Below the pieces are notes generated by a model. It made no database searches, was not told the DNA's origin, and saw nothing but the letters and a program-made list of their open reading frames with translations. The translations under genes and the position numbers were made by a program. 64,000 nucleotides of DNA from Glaciozyma antarctica PI12 (lineage: Eukaryota > Basidiomycota > Microbotryomycetes > Kriegeriales > Camptobasidiaceae): the NCBI GenBank assembly GCA_002917775.1, contig KZ627147.1, positions 307,604 to 371,603 of the forward strand, in the 5' to 3' direction. This document shows, piece after piece, positions 10,958-20,679 of the stretch (position 1 is the stretch's first letter; each line of letters begins with the position of its first letter).

Positions 10958-12659
10958 ATGTCAGCACCCGCCAGCAACTACGAGTTCTCAGGATGGGGAG
11001 GTTTTGACAAGTGCGTCCTCCCTCCTCCTCCCTCCTCCTCCTCCCTCCTCTCCTCTCGTCCCCTCCTCCACTCCCTCCACCTCTCCTCTCCTCTCCTACC
11101 CGTCGAGATCCCACTAACGCCCCATTCCGCAGGAACTCCGTCAAGGGAGAGCTCAAGAAGTTCACCTACGAGCCCAAAAAGTGGGACGAGACCGTCCGTC
11201 CCTCCTCCGCTCCTATCTGCGCCCCTCGCTGACCCGTTCGCGCGCAGGACGTCGACATCCGCATTATTTATTGCGGCGTCTGCGCCTCAGACCTCCACAT
11301 CCTCTCGAGCGGATGGTTCGCAGTCAACTACCCCCAAGTACGAGCGTCCCCCGCATCGAGCTTCGGCGGAACTGACCCACGCAACAGGTCGTAGGACACG
11401 AGATTGTGGGCTACGCCGTGCGCGTTGGATCGCAGGTCGAGGGTATCAAGGTTGGAGACTTGGTGGGCGTTGGAGCGCAGAGTGATAGCTGCTTGGAGTG
11501 CGGTCAGTGCAAGGCGCAGAGGGAGCCTTATTGCGACAAGGGGCAGGTGAGCGGGAGTGGTTCGCGGGCAAAGGGTTGAGGCTGATTTGCGCGTGGTGCA
11601 GGTTGGAACGTACGCTGGTGTTTATAAGAAGGGGAATGGAAAGGGAGACAAGAGTTACGGAGGCTGTGAGTAGGTTTTGGAGGGGGGGGGAGGACGAGGC
11701 TGATGTTGCGTGATGCAGACGCCAACTACCACCGTGCTCCTGGACACTTTGTGATTCCCGTTCCCGCTGGACTCGACCCTGCGATGGCTGCGCCGATGAT
11801 GTGGGCTGCTCGCCGCCGCAAGCCCCGTATCCCCTTTCTGACGCTTCTTTCTCGCTCAGGTGCGGAGGAGTGACTGTGTACTCGCCTCTCGTGCAATACG
11901 GAGCCGGAACGACGGCCAAGGATGTTGGAATCATCGGTATTGGAGGACTCGTTCGTCCTTCTCCCCTCCCTCATCCGTTCTCGCTGACCGCCATTCTCGC
12001 TCGTAGGGTCACTTTGGTCTCCTCTTTGCCAAGGCTCTCGGAGCGAACGTCACCGCCATCTCGCACTCGGAGAACAAGCGTGCCGACGCTGAGAAGATGG
12101 GAGCGACGAGGTTCATCGCTACGCACGGCGGAGGAGACAAGGACTTTGCGCCCTACGCTCGCTCGCTCGACCTCATTATCGCCACCACCAACGACGCGAA
12201 GATGCCTATCGGAGGATACCTCTCCCTCCTCCGTCCTGGAGGAAACCTCATTCGTACGTTCTCCCTCTTCATCGCTCCAGCGAGACCTCGCTGACCTCGC
12301 TCGTCCTCCCAGTCGTCGGCGCGCCCGAGGAGCCCCTCCCTTCATTCCCCGCCTTCACTCTCTTGATGAACAACGTTCACATCGGTGGATCAGCCATCGG
12401 ATCTCCCAAGCTCATCAAGGAGATGCTCGCGCTTGCAGCGACGCAGAAAATTCACCCTTGGATCATTAAGCGCAAGCTCGACGATGTCAACCAGGTCGTT
12501 CAGGATATGCACACCAGTGGAGCGAGGTGAGTCGTGCGAAGTCCGCGAGGAGGGATGGTTTGCTGATCCGTTTTGCGAAGGTACCGCTATGTTCTCGTTA
12601 ACGAGGAGAACGGTGGATCGATGGAGACTGTTGGTGCAGCGCTCAAGAGCAGCTTGTAG
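10958..12659 (+). CDS. Zinc-dependent (NADP-type) alcohol dehydrogenase, ADH6/CAD-like
   Basis: Medium-chain dehydrogenase that likely interconverts aldehydes and alcohols with NADPH in the cytosol. Ten exons (10958-11010, 11133-11193, 11248-11337, 11388-11546, 11602-11665, 11719-11800, 11860-11950, 12007-12253, 12313-12526, 12581-12659) give 379 aa. Visible motifs: catalytic zinc ligands in CGVCASDLH and GHEIVG, the four-Cys structural zinc loop (CLECGQCKAQREPYC), the Rossmann glycines GIGGLGHFG and the tail RYRYVLVNEENGG. The order and motifs match cinnamyl-alcohol-dehydrogenase-type enzymes (yeast Adh6/Adh7). Exon phases all agree. Confidence 0.9.
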
Positions 12660-13139
12660 GAGGATAAATGCGGAAGAATGACGATAGATCGGCGTTCGGA
12701 CTACTTTGGGAGAGGAGGTTAGCCCGTTTCCGGCTTCCGGTGCTGCTGCTCCTTCGCAAGGGAGCTGGCTCGTCTCTACTGCTGCTCTTTGGTCCTGTGG
12801 CGAGAAGATGTATTTCGCATCACGGAGGAGCAGGCAGCTGGAGCGGTCGTCTCACAGGCTGCTGCTTGCGAAGCGGAGGGACGATTCTGAAGTCGAAAAT
12901 CTCGAAGTTGACCTCGCTCACTTCGCCTCCCGCTTCCTCTCGTTCCAACTCTCTGCTCTTGCTCCAGCTTCCACTTGGAGGATACACCTGCTTGTACCGT
13001 TCTCGGATCCATATAGCTCACTCTCCCCGCAGCCTCTCTTCCCAAGGCATGCCAAGGCGTCCCGAAGTGCGAGCGTGGCAGCGCGAAGCCTTTGCTCTTG
13101 TCGAGTTTGCTGCTTGCTTCTTCTTCTCGAACGCTCACG
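12660..13139. other. Intergenic, ADH 3' flank and glycosyltransferase promoter
   Basis: These 480 bases separate the ADH stop from the glycosyltransferase ATG. Long open frames here have no family resemblance and no intron-aware support. I see no gene. Confidence 0.5.
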
Positions 13140-15404
13140 ATGGCAAAGCTGCACAGTGCCGGAAGTCCCTTTGGCGCGTCTCTCCTCCCTCAACAACAAC
13201 CTCGCCACCCCGCCGACGCCAGTGCACTCTCCTGCGCTAAAGTTCTAGCTTTGCGTTCCTCCCGGCTCGGCCTCCTCGTCCTCATCCCCCTCTTCGCCCT
13301 ATCCCTCCTCCTCATCCAAATCCACTCTCCTCTCACTCTCTTCCACTTCCCGTCGGGCTCTCCCCAGCACTGGGCGACATTCCGGGCTCCGAAGAACCGC
13401 GTCGTCGGGGGGACTCACGGCGAGACTCTCACGGGGTTTCTGGACGCCCGCTGGCCTAGGAACGGGGCGGAAGCGCCGCATGTCTGGTTGACGATGGCGG
13501 ATGAGCAGTGGGTGGATCAGGGGACGGCTGCGCTGCAGTTATTCGTCGAGAGGTTAAATGTTGAGCGGACGGGGCTGAGGGAGACGGTGCTGCTTGTCCT
13601 TTGCTTGGATGAGGTGTGTATGAACAGCTGCGAGCGACGGGGGATTTATGCGTATGGTGGGTATCGCTTTACGAGGCCAGAGCAGGCGAGTCTTCCGCTT
13701 TGAGGTCCGCGGAGACGAACTAATTTGACTATTTCCTCGCTCACAGATCCTGTACGTCGACGAGTAGCCAGCGTGTGACTTTCTTGAGCGCTGATACGAC
13801 TTTCTTCTCCCAGCGTCTCGACGTGGCCGAAGCTGGCGGGTCTCATCGAAATCCTCGAGCATCGCGACGCAAGTCTCCGCTTCTCCCTCAAAGTTTCGCC
13901 AACTGACGCGTTGACTTTGACAGGCATTCTTTGTCGATTCGGACGTCCACTTCAAACGGCGCGTTCTTTGCCTTCGCTCGCGACACCTCGTCGACTGACG
14001 CCTTGATTCAGAAATCCGTATCCCTTCATGGAGTCTCACATGCGTACCTCCGACGTCCTTGCTCAGGAAAACATGGCTTTCGAGCACGTCAACACAGGTG
14101 AGCAGCGCTCACCACATCGAATTCCGTTCCGAGGAACTGAACTCGGTGTCCTCGCTAAGGCTGGATGTGGCTCCGCTCATGCAACAAGACGGTACAAGCG
14201 TGGAAAGACGTCCTTGCGCTCGATATGGAGGAAGTCTCCCGCGATCAAATGAACTTTAACAAGGTCAGTTTGTCGTCTTCTCGCCCTCGTACTCCCTGCT
14301 GAGACGCCTTCGCAACTCTAGGTTCTGGGATCGACCCAGCTACGACTATGGGACGACCCCGACGAGCGACCTCTGCGAGAGGATTTTACCTCGATAGGTG
14401 GCCTTCGCGTCCATGTCCTCGACCCGAACATATTCCGCAGCTATCACTTTGAGAACAATCGCCAATTCGAGAGGCACGAAGCTGTGGTGCGTCCTTCTTT
14501 GCTTCTGAACTTAGACGAGGAGCCAACGTACTCGTGCAGTACCTGCATGTCACCTGCGGCGATGATGTGGCTCAGAAGTTCGCCATCGCAAAGGAGCAGG
14601 TGAGAGTTTCGGCACCCTCGCTAGCAGATCTTGAGCTCATTCCCGCTCTCGCAAGGGCTACTGGGGCGACGTAGATAGATATTACAGCTCTCCGCACAAA
14701 GTTCTCAGCATCAACCACCTCGGCGGAGCTCCGGACGACCTCACCCAAATTGTTCAAATCCTCCTATCCCTTTCGTGTGTCCCCTTTTCTCCCCCTCTCT
14801 CTCCCAATCTGACTTCGCAACTTTAGTCACTACACTCAACGCGCTCTCGAACCCCCTCGCTACGCCATCTTCAGCGACGCCTCCTCCCCTCAAGCTCGGC
14901 GCAGCTACGCCGCTTTCCCCTTCCCTCAACTCTCCGACGCCCTCCAGATCCCGATCGTCGAACCCGATTACACCGCCAACGTTCTTCAACACTTCTTGGG
15001 CTCTGCGGCGCTCGATCAAGCGACGGAAACTCCGAACCCCGCGCCGGTGATGAACACGACGTTGGTGCAGCTCCTCGACGTTGCGGAGATCGGCAAGTCG
15101 GCTCCCACTCCTCGCATTCGAACAGGACTTAATATCACGTCATGCAGACGTCCGCCAATACACCAGCCTCGCTGACCTCGTCGCCCGCCTCAGCTCCCCC
15201 TCGCTAGCAGGCATCCAGACCCTACGCCTACTAAATTTTGACTGGCCAGGCGACGCGAACTGGCGTTCATGGGAACTTCCCGAGCCAGTGAAGCAGGTCA
15301 AGCCGTGTGCGGGATTGGAGGAGTGGCCTGGGTGCGGAGGAGTTTGTAAGTGGGGGAAGGACGAGAGGGGGGTGAGGGTTGAGGGGAGTTGGCCGTTGTT
15401 GTGA
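13140..15404 (+). CDS. Type II membrane nucleotide-diphospho-sugar transferase
   Basis: Predicted Golgi glycosyltransferase. Eleven exons (13140-13685, 13747-13751, 13814-13868, 13924-13958, 14012-14097, 14160-14263, 14322-14486, 14540-14599, 14656-14774, 14827-15092, 15148-15404) give 565 aa. A short N-terminal tail precedes one membrane anchor (LGLLVLIPLFALSLLLIQI). The catalytic region reads VLCLDEVCMNSCERRGIYAYGG, WPKLAGLIEILEHRD, then the DxD-type metal site FFVDSDVHF and NPYPFM, as in the PF03407-type family. A second Ala/Pro-rich domain follows, with YTANVLQHFLG. Exon 2 is only 5 nt, and four introns (starting 13686, 13869, 13959, 15093) are best read as GC-AG, since only these joins keep the motif in frame. 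Acceptor sugar unknown. Confidence 0.75.
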
Positions 15405-15810
15405 GGTGCGCAAGATGGGGTATGGTTTGCTGTAAACCTTGGTTTTTTCTGAGGTCAGTGAGGAGAGTTGTTGGCGAGAGGAGGAAGTCGGCAGCGAGGC
15501 GTGTCAAACCCGTCCTCGCAGCAACGCTACTCTCCTTCTCCATTGAGAGCTGAAGTCGGTGGAGTACCTGACAGTCCCTACGCGCAAGAGCTGGGCAAGG
15601 CCTTGTCGAGTGGAGGCCCAAGGAGAGCAGAGCCGTTGTCAAGCCCATCGAGGAGCAGAACAACGAGGAGCTCACAGCCAGCGCAGCGAGTCCCCATCCC
15701 AGCATCTCTCTCTTCGCCAGTTCTCTCCACGCCATCCAGATACCGCAGAACTCCGTTGCTCCGCTAAACCACTCTACCCGTGAATCCCCACACCGATACA
15801 ATCCGCTCCT

Positions 15811-16383
15811 TCAGAAAGGCTTGTCTGCGCGCACACCAAGCATCATCAGCTCCCGCTCTCCTCCCTCCGCGCACTCCCTTCACTCACCCGAATCGGGAGT
15901 GTCATCAACGTAGTACGACGCCACCTGCACACACACCAAAGCCAAATCAGCTCCCCTCCTTCCCCATCCTTCCCCTCCTTCTCCCCTCGCCCCTTCGCGG
16001 CACCCAAAACCGCCAACTCACCCCAGGGATCTTAAGGAGGACTGCACCATACCACCTATCAGCTTCCACCTCCTCTACGGCACAGCAACAGCCACTCACC
16101 ATCCTTCTGGAACAGCGGGATCGGGCTAAGGAAGAGAGCTCCAGCGCCAGCGAGTCCGACGCCCCAGAACCCGAGGATGGGAACCCAGCGAATGAGGACC
16201 GACTGTGTTCGGCGTCAGCTCGTCTGCTCTCCGGCGGGTCGGGAGGGGATAGGGAGGGGATACGCACGGGGGTAATACCTCCGAACTGGAACTGGGGCTT
16301 GACGGGGAAGGTGTAGCGGGGCCTGTGGTGGAGGGCGTCAGTTCGAGTGCGCCTGGGAGTGGCAGGGGGACTCACGCAGACAT
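15811..16383 (-). CDS. QCR10: Ubiquinol-cytochrome c reductase subunit 10
   Basis: Small single-pass subunit of mitochondrial complex III. Six exons (16376-16383, 16268-16322, 16100-16202, 16022-16041, 15888-15924, 15811-15824) give 78 aa, the normal size. The protein begins MSAPRYTFPVKP, continues FGGITPSVLIRWVP, then a membrane helix (ILGFWGVGLAGAGALFL), IPLFQKDVLLKIPGVASYY and ends DSDKPF, matching the fungal family end to end. Half of the exons are 20 nt or less, including a start exon of 8 nt and a last coding exon of 14 nt, so an automatic gene finder would probably miss this gene. It converges with the glycosyltransferase and is divergent from the AlkB-like gene. Confidence 0.85.
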
Positions 16384-16529
16384 CTTGTAGGGCGGAGGGG
16401 GGGGACAGAGGACTCTGGTGCAGGCGAAGAGGACAAAGTCGGAACCGATTTAATTCTCTGATGGGTTGGGTCTAGGTGGATAAGAATCCCTCATCGTTGC
16501 TCTCTCTCCTCCTCTCCGCCTTCGAACGA

Positions 16530-17572
16530 ATGAATTCCCAGACCAAACCAACTCCAGCAACTAGTCGTACCCGTGGCCGCGACACCTCTCCCCCAGAAGA
16601 GGAGCCAACGCCCTCAGCCGAAGTGGCACCCCCTGTCCCTCCTCGACCCGCCAAACGCGCTCGCCTGCACGTCGCGCCCTCTGAATCCATCCAGGTATCC
16701 ACGCTCGACGCGTACCGCCTCCCTCTCTTGGACGCCGACTGCTTCTTCGTTCCCGATTTCGTGTCTGAGAAGATCGCGAAGGAGTGGTATGACGGCCTTG
16801 TGGGGATCGAGGGGTGTGAGTCCTCCTGACGAAGAAGGAGACGAGCTGATGGGGTGGATAGGGTACCAGCCGAAGCTGAAGATGTACGGGAAGGAGATCA
16901 CGCAGTCCCGCAAGATTGCTGGTGAGTTCGGCGCTCTCGCTCCGCTTGCTGCCGAGCTCATGAGATCGTAGCGTTCGCGACGGATCCGGCGTTGGTCGTC
17001 AAGTACTCGGGACAGTTCGTAAAGATGGAGTACGACTACCCGCCGCTGCTTCGCAAGATCCAGGACGTCGTCGAAGCTCGTCTCGGCGTCTCGTTCAATC
17101 ACTGCATGCTCAACAACTACGAGGACGGTACGCCCTCTCCCTCCTCCAATCACCAAAACTAACCACTTCTCAACCCCAGGCAAGATCTACATCGGCAAGC
17201 ATCGAGACAATCGAGAAAACCGGTCCGCCCTCCCCCCTCTCCCTCCCTCCCCCTACTCACCCTCCACAGCGTAATCGCCTCCCTCACCCTCGGCGCCCCC
17301 CGAACCTTCATCATGACCCACTCCCCTCTCTCGAAATCCACCCCTGCGACCCCGACGTCGCAAGACCTCGTGCGCGAGAAATCGTGGAAATTGCCCAGTG
17401 GGTCGTTGGTCGTTATGCAGGGGAGGACGCAGGAGTTTTGGAAGCATGAGATTCCCAAGTGCGTTCTTTTACTCGTTTGGTTGGGGAGGAAGAGGCTGAT
17501 GGTGGGACGCGCAGGGAGCCGAAGACCAAGGAGGGGAGGATCAGTTTGACGTTTCGTCAGCTGGTGTTTTAG
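16530..17572 (+). CDS. AlkB homologue 2/3-like DNA dealkylase
   Basis: Fe(II)/2-oxoglutarate dioxygenase that likely removes alkyl lesions (1-meA, 3-meC) from DNA. Six exons (16530-16815, 16862-16921, 16972-17127, 17180-17222, 17270-17458, 17515-17572) give 263 aa. After a Pro/Ser-rich leader with PAKRAR (possible nuclear signal) come the ALKBH2/3 motifs: YQPKLKMYGKEITQSRKIA, FNHCMLNNYEDGKIYIGKHRDN with the HxD iron ligands, IASLTLGAPRTF, GSLVVMQGRTQEFWKHEIPK with the distal His, and RISLTFR with the 2-oxoglutarate-binding arginines. All catalytic residues are present. The start at 16530 is the first ATG of the open exon. A second AlkB-fold gene lies 1.6 kb away. Confidence 0.87.
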
Positions 17573-18088
17573 AAGCGAGTGGAATGGAGTGGGAGTGGAG
17601 TGCGAGCTGCTGCGTACGTGCGTTTGGAGGGGAGGGAGAGCGGCGTTGCGGATGAATCACGCGAGAGACTCAGCCTGGACGAGACGTCGTCAGGCGAGCT
17701 GCAGGACTCCCTGAGTCGAGCTCCGTCTCCAGATGGATCAAGCAAGCCGCCACGCGTCTGAATACTGCCGTCCCGGTTCAGAAGATCGCGCGCAAAACAG
17801 CTGGAGAAGCGCGCTCAGCTGTCCCTGCGAAGACGCATCGCCTGAGAGCAGTGGAGGACGTTTGGAGAGCAGCGAGTACCTGATCTGCATAGATCGCGCT
17901 CAGCAGGACATTCTCACAAGCTTCCCGACGATCGAAGCAGATACACCGTTGAACGAGCGCAGTGGCCATGGTCGGAGGAAGAGGTCGAAGCTCAAGCTGC
18001 TCTTCACCTCTCTCCCTCCTCCCACCTCTCCCCGCCCCTCCAGGTACCCTCCCATCACCTCTCCATTCCACCCACACCCCCAGCTCGA
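17573..18088 (+). other. Open, unresolved region upstream of the acidic-protein gene
   Basis: These 516 bases contain coding-like frames that I could not join into one model. The frame of the downstream acidic protein stays open upstream to about 17855, through AQWPWSEEEVEAQAALHL, with no ATG. A different frame, beginning at the ATG at 17733 (MDQASRHASEY), could join it by an intron ending near 17940. The N-terminus of the next gene may therefore lie here. Confidence 0.35.
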
Positions 18089-18750
18089 ATGGCGCTCGTC
18101 GCCCAACCCCCTACCGCCCCACACGCCCTCAAGCCCTCCCTCGCACCAACCGACGCAGATGAGGAGGACCTAGGCGACGAAGATACGGATGAGGAATCTG
18201 AGGAGGATGAGGAGGAGGAAGAGGGTGCGTCTTGCACTCGTGAGGCACTGGAATGGGGGGAGGAGCTGATGGTCAACAGAGCCGGAGCTGCAGCAGCGAG
18301 GGAGGGGGAAAGGGAAAGGTGGTAAGAGCGGTACGGTTGCTGGAGGGGAGTCAGAGGACGAGGAAGAGGGTGCGTTGTTGTGTTATTGTGAGGGGAGGGA
18401 GGCTGATGGTAGGGTTATTGCAGCTGGTTCGGACGACGACGAGGAATCGGAGGTACGTTGATCGCGTGTAGGAGGGTGTGGGTGCTGATATGGATTGCAG
18501 GACGAGCAGGATCAACCACCTCATAAGCGCGTGCGACGAGATCCCGGTGCTTCGGAAGAGGAGGAGGATGAGGAGGAGCAGGACGATTTGGAGGACGATG
18601 GGCCTCCAGCTTTCCTTGGTGAGTTCTTCTCGGTACAGGGATAGCAAGGGAGCTGATCAGCTCGTGTTCGTAGCACCGCCTCAGGAGGGGTTCGCGAATT
18701 CGGACGAGGACGACTTGTCGGATGATGATGAGGATTCGGATGAGGATTAG
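18089..18750 (+). CDS. Acidic low-complexity protein, probably nuclear
   Basis: Family not recognised. Five exons (18089-18224, 18280-18369, 18424-18452, 18501-18618, 18674-18750) give 150 aa from the ATG at 18089. The protein is dominated by Asp/Glu runs separated by a Gly/Lys-rich linker (RGRGKGKGGK) and one basic patch, PPHKRVRR, that could act as a nuclear localisation signal. It ends in a DDDEDSDED tail. Composition resembles histone chaperones and ribosome-assembly factors, but that is no evidence of homology. The reading frame continues open upstream, so the true start may be further 5'. Exon phases are consistent and all introns have clean GT-AG ends. Confidence 0.55.
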
Positions 18751-19197
18751 GAGGGGAGACGTGTGTGTATCTTATCAAAAGTGAATCGAGACTTGTTTGT
18801 TGGCATTTCAGGGAAGATCGCGAGGAACGAGAGCAGGGAGGAGCGAGGCGTGGGGACCGAGGAGCGAGGAGCAGGTCTGGTTCACGTTGCTCTTCCACGA
18901 CTGCGTTACGTATCGTCTATTCAAGCTCTACGCGTGTAAGCTCATCTGCTCCCTCAACGTGCTTCGACGCTCCTGACGCCACCTTCGAGCAAAGTCGCCT
19001 CCTCAGCGTCGCAGCCCGCAAGCCGTCCAGCGGCCGCAACGTCCCGGTCGCTCGTTCTTGTCTAGCTGCTCGGTCCTACCGTGCTCAGAACAGCTTCTGT
19101 TCAGTCTTTGGCTGGTCAGGCAGTTTGTCCTGCGTCGTCAACACCGTCAGCTTCGCCCCCTCCCCTCCTTAGCTCCGGACTCACCCTCAACATCAAG
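18751..19197. other. Intergenic between converging genes
   Basis: These 447 bases lie between two 3' ends (acidic protein + and AlkB-like -). Part may be an extra 3' exon or the 3' UTR of the minus-strand AlkB-like gene, whose C-terminus looks short. No independent gene is supported. Confidence 0.4.
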
Positions 19198-19972
19198 CTA
19201 ACCCTCTGCCTCCCCCCCCACCTCTTTGCCCTCCCACAGCGCCTTCCCCATAACCTCGTGCGTCCACCCAGTCCTCAGCTCGTCCCTGCTCAAGCATCAG
19301 CTCCCCCTTCCCTCCCAAAGTTCCGCCAAAAACGCACCTTTGAATATAAGCACTCCCAGGCTCCAGCAGCACCTCGAATGGCTCTCCCTCCCCTCCTTCC
19401 ACTGGGGCAAACCTCATTACCCTCGTACTCCCCAACGAGAGGCCCACAATGATGCCGCCACTCGCTTCGCGATTATCGACATGCGGGTAAATAGCTCCAT
19501 TCGAAGCGAGGTGAAGGAGGTGAAGAAGGACGTGGGGCGGAGGATCGGCGCTTGGTGGTAGGACCGCGGCGGAGGGGGGAGGAGGGATGAGAGCGTAGAA
19601 GCGGCTGAGGATCGAGGCGAGTTCTGGCGAGTCGGAGGGGAAGTGAGAGGGCCGGACGAGCGTCTCGCGGTAGTGGTCTATCACGCCGTCGAAATGGCGT
19701 GGGAGGAAGGAGTAGGCTTCCTCGGGGAGGAGGGAGGAGGGGGATAGATGAGGGTGGGACTTGAGGAAGGTGCGGAGTTGGCGGCGCGAGGAGGAGTTGG
19801 TTTGGGCGGGGGAGGAGAGGAGCTTGAGAGAGGCGGAGAGGAGGGTGGATTGTTCGATAGGGGATAGGAAGGAGGGGAGGAGGGTGAGAGATGGGTGAGG
19901 GGGAGGGGAGGTGCTGTGGGAGCGGATCGATATGAGGCGCCGGCGAGCTTGCTGGCTGAGGAAGGACGACAT
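19198..19972 (-). CDS. ALKBH7-like Fe(II)/2-oxoglutarate dioxygenase
   Basis: AlkB-fold protein closest in arrangement to ALKBH7, a mitochondrial family member. Two exons (19338-19972, 19198-19285) give 240 aa. The N-terminus (MSSFLSQQARRRLISIRSHS) is Arg/Ser-rich without acidic residues, like a mitochondrial presequence. The core shows FLPRHFDGVIDHYRE, an HxD iron site in YPHVDNREASGG, IIVGLSLGSTRVMRF, a Leu-Glu-Pro-Gly turn, and YIQRDELRTGWTHEV with the distal His. After that the protein ends soon (EVGGEAEG), and I do not see the usual C-terminal Arg-x-Ser strand. Either this member is degenerate there or a last exon is missed. Confidence 0.65.
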
Positions 19973-20149
19973 CTGCAGCTTCAGGTGGACTAGCTGAGCC
20001 TTTCAGTGACGTGAATTGGGTCGAAGTTGAGCTAGGAGGTCGGAGTATGAGGAAGGAGTAAGAGGAACAAGCAGCCGCCCTCGTCGTCTCTTGTTCCTCA
20101 ACCACCTCGCTCCGAAGCAGCTCAAGGACCACCCAAGTCGACTGCAACT

Positions 20150-20554
20150 AGTAAGCCATATACTTGAGCTGCACGGCGCATCTCCCCTAACCCGTCCATC
20201 GCAGTGCCTCGCCTTCCTCCATCCCTCTTCCGACCTCTCCGTCTCCTCTCCCGTCCCACCCCTTCACCCACCACCTTCACCCCCCGCCTCGCCCTCCGCC
20301 CCTTCTCCCTCCTCTCCACCCCTTCCCTCACGTCCTCCCTCTTCCGCCCCACCCTCTCCCCGATCCTCTCCCTCCTCTCGTCCCCCTCCGCCGCCCCAGG
20401 TCAAACCCGATTCGTCACCTACGGAGCAGAGTACCAGCCGTCGCAGGTTCGGAGGAAGAGGAAGCATGGGTTCCTTTGTCGCAAGAGGACTAGGAGTGGG
20501 AGGAAGACGCTCGAGAGGCGGTGGGGCAAGGGGAGGAAGTTCTTGAGCCATTAG
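20150..20554 (+). CDS. Mitochondrial large-subunit ribosomal protein bL34m
   Basis: Mitoribosome protein bL34m, 116 aa. The C-terminal third is the strongly conserved L34 core: [39 protein letters not shown]. It is preceded by an Arg/Pro/Ser-rich mitochondrial presequence starting [15 protein letters not shown]. There is no Met codon anywhere in the main exon (20205-20554). The only available ATG arises when the A at 20150 is joined to TG at 20205-20206 by removal of the intron 20151-20204, which has a textbook GTAAGC donor, a CCCTAACCC branch region and a CGCAG acceptor. The start codon is therefore split by an intron. Confidence 0.85.
20151..20204 (+). other. Intron that splits the bL34m start codon (A | TG)
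   Basis: This is a 54-nt intron of standard local form: GTAAGC donor, CTAAC branch box about 15 nt before the end, CAG acceptor. It lies between nucleotide 1 and nucleotide 2 of the initiator codon. Unspliced RNA has no in-frame start for the ribosomal protein, so splicing is a precondition for its translation. Confidence 0.8.
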
Positions 20555-20679
20555 CGGGAGAGATCATGGGCTGCAAGGTCGTTCGTTTGCTGGGGCTGCT
20601 GCAGGGCACGCGGGGGGGTATCTGTGATTGGGACGATTCTGCTTTGCGGGCGCTTTCTGCGTTCACGGTCTTCTGCTAG

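Noticed and set aside
10958-15404. A metabolic gene cluster around the alcohol dehydrogenase and glycosyltransferase
   Set aside because: Neighbours (YPT1, QCR10, AlkB-like) are housekeeping genes with no shared pathway, and no regulator or transporter lies nearby.
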